Of a stretch of 64,000 nucleotides of DNA, positions 33,971 through 45,100 are shown piece after piece (position 1 is the stretch's first letter; each line of letters begins with the position of its first letter). Source of the DNA: Casuarius casuarius (taxonomy: Eukaryota; Chordata; Aves; Casuariiformes; Casuariidae); NCBI GenBank assembly GCA_003342895.1, contig PTFA01000085.1, positions 3,011,703-3,075,702 of the forward strand. Reading direction: 5' to 3'. Both the position numbers and the translations under genes were made by a program. A model generated the notes under the pieces. That model had not been told where the DNA came from. It saw nothing but the letters and a program-made list of their open reading frames with translations, and did no database searches.

Positions 33971-35629
33971 TTGTCTTTCAGTAAAAGACAGATAAAACCT
34001 GGTGATGGATAAATTATATATACTTAAATGAGCATTCATTTCCAGTTCAGTTATTAGCAATGTCCGTGGTCTGGTCTTTCTAATACGTTCCCTTTGTAGC
34101 AGCTTGTTTTCCTTGCCTGCAACGCTGCCTGTCTCACTGTTCAGGCTCCGATTTCCATGCAGGCCGTCCGCCTCCAAGCCACATGGGGTTTTTAGTTTTG
34201 TCCTTTTTAAAATTCACTGGAAAAATCCTTTCACCAACTTTTGACAATAGTGTTAGGGACACTGTGTTATTCTGTCCTTGTTCAAAAATAAAATCACACC
34301 CATTTTTCCGAGGCCTGCTAATGCTTCTGTGCTCAGAGTAGGGACTAGAAGATTTGGTAAGGAAGCAAGCAGGCATCAAAGATCCTTTTCTCTTAGAAGC
34401 TATCCATTTTCTGCCAAGCGATGACTTCTTAAAAAAGCACAATTTGTGTAGAAGAGTTCTCCCAGCAAAGGAAACAGCCGAGCTCAAATGCAGAGGGCCC
34501 GAAAGCCAAAAAGGGCAAAGCAGAGGGAGTCCGTGGGACAGGGAAGAAGATAGGGTTAGGATTAGCTGTCTGCAGTGTCGGATCCAATCCTACCCTGTGG
34601 GCTGGGGGAGGAAGAAGGGGAGGTTTGAAATGCCTGGTCTGAGAAACCAAGGTGAGGAAGCTGAGGAGGAAGATGGGGCTGAGTAGCCGTGGTGATGAGA
34701 AGGGATTGTGGCAGAGGATGGAGACTAGGAGGGGATTGTGCTTATGATGAGGAGCTGCAGAGAATCAGGATGAAGATTAATCAGGATTAATGCAAGTGCA
34801 GGCGAGAGAGAGGCCAGAGCAGCAGGAATCGGGACTGCATAGCAAGAGAAGCCGAAAAGTCTGTCCCTGCGCGTGTGTGCTTCCCTCCAGGACGCGGAGC
34901 TGTGTCTGAGCGTCCCAGGTCTCACCTTTCCTCTTCTGCAGGCAAAGATCAGTAGCATCCACTGGGAAAGTGTCTTTCTCTCCATATGGAGCTGATTACC
35001 TGGGCAATATATGTAACATTTATNAAAATGAATGCATGTTATTTGGATTTCACAGTGGAGGAGTCCAAAAAAAAAAAAAAAGAAAAAGAGGGAGAATTAG
35101 GAAAACATATGTACCTGGGTGACTGTAACAAGATTTTTTTCCTTCTCTTTGGGAAAGAGTAAAAACTAATATTTATGTTTCTCATAGATATAGCAAGTGC
35201 CTCTTCCAAGTATAATGAAGAAATCCTCTCCTTGCTCCTTTAGATCACTATCACTGCCAAGCTGCAGTGATGCTGGCGGTGCATGGGGGCTATAGGATAT
35301 TTGTGCTTTTGGCTGTGACCTTTCAATAAAGGGCTGAAAACCTTCCTCCCCTTCCATCCAGCCCTGACATCCCGAGAAACCAGCGAGCAATTGTTTTGCC
35401 AGCCTGAGTTTATGCCTGCAGCGCTAGGTACTGAACCGTTTAACCGTTTGCAAATGTCAGCAGTTCTAGCTTATCTATTAAAATGCTTCACTGAATTTCA
35501 AACTACTGTCATGAAGACGTACAAAAATACTTCTTTCTTTCCTATGTGAAGTGTGCCATCTGTGCATTGTTTAATGAAGTACCATTTTCCACTCTTTAGA
35601 AGGCTTAAATAGTGTCATTGATGAGTCAT
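33971..35629. other. Non-coding stretch with G/A-rich middle
   Basis: The plus strand is purine-rich at about 34,500-34,750. Two GATTA (OTX/PITX-type) words sit close together near 34,775-34,790. A purine tract beginning with A15 lies at 35067-35094. Open frames up to 117 codons are not recognisable. Confidence 0.5.
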
Positions 35630-35681
35630 AAAAGTGACTTTTGGTCACTTTTGAATTTGGGGCCGAATTTGGTCCAAATTC
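35630..35681. repeat. Two adjacent perfect inverted repeats
   Basis: AAAAGTGAC (35630-35638) pairs with GTCACTTTT (35644-35652) across a five-base loop. Thirteen bases later GAATTTGG (35665-35672) pairs with CCAAATTC (35674-35681) around a single base. No known structural RNA was recognised. Confidence 0.8.
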
Positions 35682-37695
35682 CCTGAGTATTCGTGCTGCA
35701 TTGGTATTAGTATCTGTGTGTTTCTTGATGTTCCTGCAGTCTGAAAAAATGAGATGCATAAATTTCGGTTTGACTAAGTCAAGCAAATATTCTCATGCTG
35801 ATGTTCAATGATAAACTCATACAGGACACCAGAACATGCAGAATACAATTTTTGAAAGTCTGCTTAGAGTCCCCTTCTTGCACAGTGCTGGAGACGCTGG
35901 GTGAGCATGCATGTGAATTAGATCGCTTGGAGATTGTGGGTGCGTCCACACTGCACCCTGCACTGTGTTATACCTGCCTGTGCGAGTCCGCAGTGCTGCG
36001 CGAGGCAGGGGAAGAGAGGGGCCTGTCCTCCCCTCCGGGGAACGTCACAAAGAGCCCATGTGAAACGAGCTGTGAAAACGCGGTGCGGCACCACGGTCGG
36101 CAGGATGAACGTGCCCCATGAAACCACNGCTGACCTGCCAGCAAAGGGGCTGCCATCCCCAGTTCAGAAACTTCTTGTGCATTTCTTTATCTGTGAAAAT
36201 GAAGAGTCTGCCGATTNAGGGCAGCCCCGTGAGAGCTGGCAGTGCACGTAAGGAGATGTGCATAAGCACAATGATGCCAGTGGGTATCGTCACCCTGCTC
36301 TTCCCCTGCAGAAGTGATGTGGAATTAAAGTGCAGCGTGAATTTTCCAGGAGGTAACACAGAGCTCATTCGCTGCCTGCAGAAGCAGCTCAGTCTGACCT
36401 TATGTGGCAGGGTATTTTCCTCTGCTTCAAGTCTTGCATTTGTCACAGATATTCAGTGCAGTGAGATTCAGTCCTCTTTCTCACTTACTTTAATATTTTG
36501 CTCTTGTTAATTCTGTTTAATCTTTTCCCCCCTGATTTCTTTTACCTTTTTGTCTGACTTCTGTTTGGAAAGCAAACCGTGAGGTCAGAAATCCAATTTA
36601 AAGTTGGTAGGATCATGACAACAAAGAGGAGAAGGGTGGGAATTACAGAAGTGCCAATGCCACGCGGGAACAAAGACTGCAGTGCTCCAGAATCACTTAG
36701 GCCCTTCTGAGAGCTCGCTCAGCAATCGTAATAATGCCCGGTCTTTTCAAAGGAACACAAAGGTGTGGGTCATCAAATCTTGTTTTAAATATCGGCAGAA
36801 GTGGGTCATCTAACTGCCTTTAGAGTCCTTTGGAAATGCCTTCCACGAATACTTCTTGGAGACTTACCTAGTTCTCAGTGACAACAAAAGAGGAAAGGTA
36901 GAGATGAGGGGAGTAAAATGTACTAGTTAGAAATGCTAATAAGAATGAAGGCTATCTAACAAGACTAGATTAATTATTCAGGAAGGAACCTCAGTTTTCA
37001 GGAGTGTGTTAGCTGTTCTTCGCTTCTTTTCTTCCTATTTTCTCTGAAATCCATATGCCTTCTGCCCTTACCTACCTTTTTGCTAAATGAACAAAAAAAA
37101 TAGTGGCTAGTTTCTTCATGTTGCTTATTACCATTTTGTGTGCTCTGTGCAAATGTGCCATTTTGGGGGNTTTTTTTTCATGGTATGCTTTTCCTCTGCC
37201 GTCCATTTCTGCCCTCTTCCGTTGGGGACGAGTTCCTGGGAGTGGAGTCAGGAGGATCAGAATTCGTTGGTCCTCTTTTCTTCTCTGCAGTAGATGACAT
37301 CTCCTAGAAAATGCCACCAACTGGAACACAAAGTATTGCTGTCAGAGCTTGGGCAGAAGACTTTTAAGTTGTTCTGAGCTTCTAGACATCTAATTAAAAG
37401 CAGATATATCATTGTTGTTTGTGATACTTCTATTCAAGGCTTTGCATCTTGGTCTGATTTTCTGCTACATCTTGGTCTGATTTTCTGTCTAGTTGATAGG
37501 TATCGATTGTGTCTGGTTTCAGGCTTCTTTCAAATACTTTTCTTAGCCGAGAGCTTTTAGTGGCGGGCAAAGAACTGGACAAAAACGATCTGGCCCTCAC
37601 AGGAGGGAAGAGGCGTGCATGCAGGAGCTGACCGTGCGCGGGGGCAGGAAAGAGCAGACAGCCCGCCTGAAAAGTCAGGGGCACCAGGACGGTAG
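35682..37695. other. Non-coding stretch with a 23-bp tandem duplication
   Basis: The unit CATCTTGGTCTGATTTTCTG occurs at 37445-37464 and 37468-37487 (offset 23 bp). Its first 17 bases also occur at the hairpin near 33,955. A weak MIR-like word (TTTCTTTATCTGTGAAAATG) lies near 36,182. Short open frames on both strands at 35.8-36.5 kb are unrecognisable. Confidence 0.5.
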
Positions 37696-37790
37696 AGCCA
37701 GTCCCAGACTTCGCCACCGTCGCTGTGTGTCACCGTGGGAAGTCTGTTAATTTTTATACCTCAGTTCTCCTTGTGTGGAATGAGTTTGGC
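37696..37790 (+). mobile_element. Probable MIR/CORE-type SINE remnant
   Basis: Read on the plus strand, GCCACCGTCGCTGTGTGTCACCGTGGGAAGT, then GTTAA, then ACCTCAGTTCTCC and GGAATGAG follow the order and spacing of the MIR consensus core (gccac..gctgtgtgaccttgggcaagt..ttaa..cctcagtttcc..aaatg). Identity is imperfect, as expected for an amniote-old copy. The tRNA-derived head is not recognisable and the tail is uncertain. Confidence 0.55.
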
Positions 37791-38214
37791 ACCAACTCCT
37801 TCGCCTCTGGTCTGTTTGTAGAGCTTCAGTCTGAGGGTTCAGATCTAGACAGAGGTGACTCAGTCTAAACCGGGAGTTTCCACAGTTTGCCTGAAGGAAG
37901 TTGTATTCCCACACTGTCTTCGTGCGTGGATATTCACAAACAGCTAATGTGTATCAGTAATGAACCCAGCTAACAGCATCTACCAATCTGTGGCATGTTG
38001 ACCCTCATTGCTAAAGAGAAGTAGTTTACTGGGAGAAGGGAGCAGAGCAGAAGCAAGATTTTGTTGCCCCCTTCTGACTTAAGGGTCAGAATCGAGACCA
38101 GGCTGGGCTGATCCACCGGGGCAGTGTGTCTCCTGCACGTGGGGCTTCGAGGCGTGAAGTCTCCCCTCTCCTTTACAGCTGAAACACGCCATTTAGGAGC
38201 GCCTTGAAAGTACC
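37791..38214. other. Non-coding stretch, nothing recognised
   Basis: Average-composition DNA with no open frame of note, no recognised repeat and no RNA gene. Confidence 0.6.
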
Positions 38215-38400
38215 TGTGTGTGAAAAGTATTTCTCATTAGTCATCGTCATCTCAAGCAAACACATTTCACAGCTGACTTAAACATGAGTCTGGTCTATTT
38301 TACATTCCTTAACTAGTATCTTATGCATGCTCTATTAAAGGTGTCATCTGAGTAGTCTATGTATTTATAGCTTAAAGTTGGGTAAAGTGATGAGAGTTTT
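38215..38400. promoter_or_regulatory. AT-rich candidate conserved non-coding element
   Basis: CTCATTAGTCATC, ACAGCTGACTTAAAC, TATGCATGC and GTATTTATAGC are clustered in about 170 bp without low complexity. Only textural evidence supports a regulatory role. Confidence 0.2.
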
Positions 38401-40327
38401 AATCTTACCCTTTGCTAGCTGGAGGAACATACACAAGCTGGACTCCGTTGCCTAGGTGGGTGTCACCCCCAGTTCGCCCAGAGGAAAGCAGAGCCACCCA
38501 CAGTTTCTCATACTGCAATTGCACATAGACTTTATGTTCATTTTTGCTTGAGGACAATTCGGTTTTAATCTCTTACAGTGTAAGCTCAAAATAAAAATCA
38601 CAGTTTAAATATCAGAGCTTCTATTGCAAAGTCACTGAGTGAAGGGCTGTCGTGTTACATTAAGAGCACAGTTATTGCAAGCGATTACTTCATATAGTAT
38701 ATTTGCCAGTCTGTCTGCTGTGTAATCGTGAGGAATACACTGAGTTAAGAATAGCTGTGCGTAAACAAGTTGTGAAAAAGTCAGGGAGACAGCTGAAAGT
38801 TCCTGCCGTGGTTGGTAGGGGGGATAAAAAGGCCAGAGCTATCAGAATAATATTATTTTTTTGTAAGATATGCACCAGAATCCTGAGAATTCTTTAAAAT
38901 ACCCAGATACAAAACTGGCTGAAGTAGTAACACGGGCTAATGCTTAAGCCTAGGCTGGTAGAGTTAGTTTAGGCAAATACCAGTATATGGCATCGCTTGA
39001 GGTGTGTTGTTGTATTTTGTCATAAAAATGAATTAGCAAAATAGCTGTCTGGCCTTGCTGTGGTCATGAAATAGTGATGTTTTTGGGAGCTTTCCAGGTC
39101 TGGCTCTTCTGAGACACCTCTTCAAAAGTCATCTACAAAACATGTATTCTCTGCTTCTCATGCAGACTAAAGGGCTTTGGCTTTGTCCAAAGCCCTGGAC
39201 CGTGTATATACCCGCTGTCAGCTGCCTCTGCTCTGGCTACGTAAAACCCACCCCATGATTTTTTCAACGAACTTAAGCAATTTGGAATTGCATCAGGTGA
39301 GAGAACAACAGCTACTTATCTTGTGCACATAAATCAATGCCAGGCCGCTCGGTCACATAATTGTCCCTTTGAAACCTGGTGGCAGACACACTGCTTCTCC
39401 TATAGGAGTCTTCAAAAACTCTTCCTATTTCTTTCTCACAGCCATAATTCATTTTTCTGTCTTCTTTTTAGGTCACCAGGTCTTTGCCTTGCTGCCAAAA
39501 GTTTCTTTTTCATTTGTCTCTCTGTCCTGTCACTAGTTGGTGTTTCCATTTGTTAAAGGATTTTAAGAAAAGTTGGTTGAATTGTTTTAGCAAAGATAGG
39601 TTTTGCCTAAGATTTTTTTTTTTTTAAGAGAAAAATGCTTTCCATTAATACAGTTATATTTCTGTCAAAAATGGAGACGGGAAACATTCAGGAATCCTAC
39701 ATGTTTATAATTTTCATTTAAGGAACTGTGTTTTGCAATGAAAACTCAAAACATTTCACAGGAAGCCTTGTTTGTGTTTGGCAGACATTTAATGGAAGTT
39801 TTTCTCCAGCTGTCTTTAACTTTGAGTATTTCTAAATCCTTCCCACATTGCACCGCTCGCTGAAATGTCGCTGTAAACGTTCTGTCCGCACCCTCCCTCC
39901 GGAAACGCTGAACGGGGACACTGGAAGGTTTGAGCTGTTTTTCCCGTGGCGCGGGAGCACTGTTGCCTTAGCAGCTTCTCTTGTATCGGTACAGAGGATC
40001 AGAAAAGAGCTCAAGGCCTAATTCTAAGGCTGTGCTTTGTGTTTGTTCCACGTCAGCTGTGACACAAAGAAGTTAGCATGTCACGACCGTGTGGTTGCCT
40101 CTCTGCTATGGCATAACCATCATCCCCCTTGTAGTAACAACAAATATTATAGAGCTTTTCATCCGGAGATGTCCAGACATCTCTTGCAGAAGCCCCCTTG
40201 TTTTTACTCCTCTTCTATACCAGGTAGAGCGAGTCACAGGGATGCTGTGTTTTGCCCTCTGTGTTATGGTAGGTCAATGGCAGATGAGGGAACAAGAATT
40301 GGTATCTTCTCTGGTCTGGTGGCATGT
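38401..40327. other. Non-coding stretch with one strong hairpin and a T13 run
   Basis: AGGGCTTTGG (39171-39180) and CCAAAGCCCT (39187-39196) form a perfect 10-bp stem with a six-base loop, directly followed by a TATATA-containing word. A T13 run lies at 39613-39625. Open frames are short and unrecognisable. The last part (from about 40,190) may belong to the CR1-like element that follows. Confidence 0.5.
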
Positions 40328-40450
40328 GGGAGGCTCAAAACAGGAAAAAGGATGTGGGGTTTTTTGCAACATGTAGTTAAGCTGTGGAATTACTGATCAT
40401 AGGATTGCAGATGCCACAGATTTCCATGAACAAATTCACGGAAGTGACAT
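40328..40450 (+). mobile_element. CR1-like LINE 3' fragment
   Basis: The order GGGAGGCTCAAAACAGG..AAAAAGGATGT, then GCAACATGTAGTTAAGCTGTGGAATTACTG, ATAGGATTGCAGATGCCACA and AACAAATTCACGGAAG matches the 3' coding/UTR part of old sauropsid CR1 elements (typically 'agttaaactgtggaactcattgccacaggatg...gattagacaaattcatgga'). The copy is diverged and lacks the usual 3' end. It may extend left to about 40,200. The subfamily cannot be assigned. Confidence 0.55.
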
Positions 40451-40830
40451 TCTTGCTCTCTAGATACCACTAAAAACCTAGAAAGCAGGAAGCCTGTGTG
40501 CAGTAATCTCTTGGAGGGTGGTATCCGGGGCAAGTACGCTCCCCCTTGCNTTCTTCCCAATGCGTCGTCTTTGGCCGCTCTGAGAGGCAGGCTGCTAGCT
40601 AGGCGGGTGTTAGTCCGACCCTGTTTGGCTGGTCCCAGCATCGTCTCGGCTGGAAGGTGAGAAATGAATTAGTCTGTCAAAGCAACCACCCGGTCTCCAA
40701 AGGCCGCCCCTCGTAAGAGGGCTGAGACGTCGCCGGGTCAGTGCCGCACCACGTCGTCTCCCGTTGCTCGGGCGGTGCCTGCTCTGTGGCCAAGCAGCAG
40801 GCTGCGGTTTCCAGCGCTGACAATCTGGCA
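40451..40830. promoter_or_regulatory. CpG-enriched patch
   Basis: CpGs cluster from about 40,555 to 40,810, including TGAGACGTCGCC near 40,724, which contains the ACGT core of CRE-like sites. Open frames of 73-86 codons on the minus strand are not recognisable. Density is lower than in the patches at 2, 5.4 and 9 kb. Confidence 0.35.
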
Positions 40831-42100
40831 CGTTTTGTGAGCACCGGAGTAATTTTTAAAGCGAAAAAGATCTGAACCATCGCCAAGAAGTCAGGAGTTT
40901 GGGAGAGGTGCGTGAGCCTTGGGAGGAGGCTGCACAAAGAGCACTAAGTGAGGCTCTTCCAGGCGAGATCCCTGCTCTGAGCCGCCTGTGACTGCACTGA
41001 ACTGGAACGNGGTAAATGATTGATAGGAGATGTAGGCTGTCTCCAAGCAGTGCTGAGGCCCCGGAGACCGGTAAATAATGCATACAATTCTTCTGCCGGT
41101 AATGGCAGGCTCTTAAACCTGCATTGCAAGAAAAGGCAGCCGGCTTTCCTGCTGCCTGGTCATTCCTTAGCCGCCTGGATATAAAAAGTACCAGTAGCAA
41201 TTGCTGGAGGAGGTNGCCAGGGCAGGAGGGCGAATTCTGCCTTCTGTGCCATTTGGGAGCAGAGGGCCTGGACCCACAAGTTGCTCATCTTGCTTGGCTG
41301 TCCTAGGAGCCAGGGGAACCGGAGCGGGAGAGCTGGCGTGCAGCTCTGCAGACCTGCCTCGCCGAGCGCTGCCGGTGCACAGCAAGGGCCTCCCCGCGCC
41401 CGAAGGCCTGGGGGAGACCTCGGTGGAGCCCCTGCACCAAGGGAGGCCCCTCGTATCACAGACCCAACACCCGGCTGCGTGTGTGGATCGGTGGTGGCAC
41501 TGGCGAAAACCTGATGCTTCGTCCCCCAGCTCTGTCCATTGGGCCAGGCCCAAAATAGTCAAAAGTGAAGTCCTCTGTTACCTGGTGGGACCTGTCATCC
41601 ATTTCCCTCCCCAACAGCATTAGCCTTTGGAAAACCAGCAGCAAAGCTGCTTAGCAGTGTGTGTAAAACTAGATTTGGTGGCAGCAGCAGAATGGTGTCC
41701 CAGGACACCGAGACCGAGGAGCAGGTTGCAGCGTCCCCTCCCTTGTGCACCAGTGTCTGTTCTTTGCTTGCCTGTTTCTGGGTGTCTGTCTGTGCTCCCA
41801 AATGAGCAGGGCCTGAGCACCTTTGCAGGAGGTTTGAATGAGGTTTTGCTGCAAGTATCGATCGTCAAATCGTAGAGTGACGTTGTGGAGGACGAGTGGA
41901 GCTGGTTGACCTCTCCCCAGGTCTGTCTGGAGCAGAGGAGAGGATAGTGAGGAGGATCAAACATGTTCCTCTATGTTTGGATGCCATTTTCTCCCCAAGG
42001 GAGAGCACGGTAGTCTGGGCAATATATCCTTCCTTTACAAGTGATTCAGCCAGTTGTGGAAAATAGCTTAATGTACTATACTTCAGGTTATTAGAAGTAC
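40831..42100. other. GC-richer non-coding block
   Basis: Between about 41,160 and 41,640 both strands are open (140 codons plus, 131 minus) because of high G+C. No protein family was recognised. No repeat or RNA gene was seen. Confidence 0.5.
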
Positions 42101-45100
42101 AGGAAAGCTAAGGCAATGATTTGCAAGCACTTGTGCCTACATTTGGGCTTCTAAATACAGATTCAAGCACTCGACTCACTGAGCTGGTTGTCATAGCTGT
42201 ATTTTCACCTGTGATGAATTTGATCTACAACTATTCACATATGCCTGAGAGCAGAATTTGACCAATTGCCTGAAATTCTTGAAAAGAGGTCCTGGAAAAT
42301 GCCTGGTAATGTGCTTGGAAAAAATAACTGTGCTTCCTCTTTGCGTTTTCCTGTAATAGGGAAGTTTTCTTTCAAACAAAGGGATCAACTTCAGTTTTGT
42401 TGCAAACTTTCCATTTTGAGAGTGCCTTTGCAGACATACAGCCAGAAACTCTGTTCTGGGTTAGCTTTCACCTCTGACATATGAGATTTTTCTTAGTGAT
42501 GTGAGATAAAAGTAAGGAATAATAGGTTAGTCTGATATTTGTAAGGTCGTCGCACTGAGACACCAGACTGAGCGTAATCAGTCAGAAGCCCGCGATCTGG
42601 GTGCCGGTGTTTGCTCTGCAGGTGCCGTGGCATTTTTCTAGCTCACTGAGGTCGCTGTGTAAATGAGGAACTCCCAGAGCTTCAGCAATAAGCAGTGAAA
42701 CTGCAAAGAGCACCAAATTCAGGAGGTAGACTGGTCTTTTACTGTGTAATATAAAAGGAGTACTTAGGATTATGTGGCTGCTGGGCAGGCAGCGGGCACC
42801 GCAGCGGGTAATGAGGTTAGGCTTAGTTACGTTAATGGCTTCTGAGTCATTGACGTACATTGATTAGCATTCACATGGCACAAATCTTCTCCTTTGCACT
42901 GAGTACCATAGCTAAGGCGATAGGAGAGCAAAGGTGGAACAAGACAGGAGAAAAGAGACCAGAAAAATAGAGAAGAAGGAGGCACAGGCACTGAATAAAC
43001 CCAAGTGAGAAGAAATATTCAGAAAAAAACACCATACTGGGAGTATGTCTTAATAGTCAGGCATCTCCTATTCATTTGCCGCTCCATTTTTCTGTTTGAT
43101 CTTTTTTTCTGTTCTGCCCTCGTCTCTGCCCATTCCCTGGGCAGGTTATAACTGGCTGTGAAAACCTGCCAGAGGGATGCTCCGGAGGCTGCTTGCTTCA
43201 TAAAGAAGTCACTGCTTAGGCACAAATCTACTTCAGCTAAAGCCCTGTAACTGGCAGCTACAGCCGGAGCAGCTGTGTCTGAACTGCTGAGACAGGCTCA
43301 GTCCATCTCCTGAGAGCCAGAGTGCTCGAAGCTGGAAGCACCCGTTCGCCCGGGGGCTGCGAGGCCCGTGCTGCCGGGGGGAAGCCGGCAGCTCCCGAGA
43401 GGACCCCGCAGTTGGACGCTTTTTGAAGTGAGATGTTCTCGAGCCAGTTGAAGCCACTGCACCTGGACCTTCCCTGGCCCATCCAAGGCCTGCTGCCCTC
43501 CTGTCTTCTCCTCGCAGGGCCGGGCTTATAGTCAAGCCTTTCTTTTCTGGTGACTTTTCCATGCCTGCCCAGGGCTGTTACTGATCNAGTACTTGTAGGA
43601 GATTTGGGGCGTATTTCTCTCTCCCCATTTTGGGATCAGATTCCGTTCAGATTTCCTAGTCTTGGCCTCTGCAGCTGATGAAAGTTTTTTTCTGTTAAGG
43701 GCTGTTTTTAAAGCTCTATCCTCCGTTGCCCTATTTTCCTTTTTTATCCAGAAGCTATTGATTCTCTGCTCGCTAGCAGGAATACCAACACTTTGCACCA
43801 GCATCCTGCCTCTTTTTTCACATCCCAGACTGCTCCATATTTATAACCACCCCTCAGAGCTATAAATGTTTTTCTCTGACACGTATCCACTCTACCAAAC
43901 GCATTTATGAACTATCTCCCTGGTTAATCCTCCTTTCTTCTGCAAGAAATTTTCCCTCCTTCCTTTTTAAGAAGTTGAAAATAAAAAACCTTTGAGGTCA
44001 TTGGGAAACTGGATCATGCCCTAAATCGGCCTCCAATATTTATTACTCAGACCTTTTCAGTGCATTGTCTGTCTTTTATCCACACTAGAGTATTTGTCGT
44101 ATGTTAGCTGTCTGTCTCTTCTCAAGTGAATTTAATGACTGTAATGTGCTTTATAATTTGCTTTTAGACGTGAAGATAAGCAAGCTTACTCTTTATGAAT
44201 CCTGCCCTTGACACGTCCTTCTGACAGTGCTTTTTTGGCTGACCAGCCTAATGCTGTGGACGTTCTTACAGAATAGCTGAGCTCTGCCTTCATGTTTTCC
44301 ATCGTACCACAGTCGTGTCTAGAAGCCACACTGTGATCTTGGATGCCTTTACCGTAAGGAGGAGCCTTGTTCAGCGGAGCTGGCTACCTAGGTAAGGGAG
44401 ATGGCTGGCAGATGAGGACGAAAAGGAGGCACCGCCAGGCCCCGTGGCTCACTTGAGCTCGTGCAGCTGGTGGCAGGTCCTGCACGCAGGGCCGGTGACA
44501 GAGCTGGGAAGACGGACCCAGGCGGTTCATCTCAGCTTCTAGACTGTCTCCCAAAGCACCAGGTAGCTGAACCTTGCAACACATTTAGCGGTGCAGTGCG
44601 TCTGTAAGTCGAAACAGCGCACATCTGTCGTCCCATGAAGAATTATCAAGAATAAGTGTATAATCTGGAGGGCTACCTTAGTTTCTATGTCTTAAATGGA
44701 TCTATTAGGGATTTATGCTAGCTTTTTTCCAGGGAAGCAGTGATTGAGAAATTGTGGCGATACCAGCAGTGACGCTTCTATTTCTGTAAAGTGCAAGAAC
44801 ATCCCCCGAGGGAGCGGCTGCTGGGAAGGCAGCATTCGTGGTCCAGAAAGACGCCGGTGGCAGTGCAGTAGCCTGTCAGGGGCAGCCACACTGCTTCTAT
44901 TAGCTGACAGAATCTCAGCAAGAATATTCCTTCACCAAAGTAGGAAACACTCAGATCATCCTCATCCTTAAAATCCCGCCTCTGTGCCCAGCTCTGCAGG
45001 GCAGGAGCAGAAGGGGACAAGCACAGCTGGGATACGCAAAATCCACAAGAGGATGGAAAAGGCTTTTCTAGAAAGGTGAGCCCAGTGACGTACTTATTCC

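Noticed and set aside
34551..34566. GGGTTAGGATTAGC, resembling telomere repeats
   Set aside because: Only one imperfect copy, not an interstitial telomeric array.
36176..36215. MIR-like 3' word
   Set aside because: Only a single short word (TTTCTTTATCTGTGAAAATG) fits, and the rest of the core is absent.
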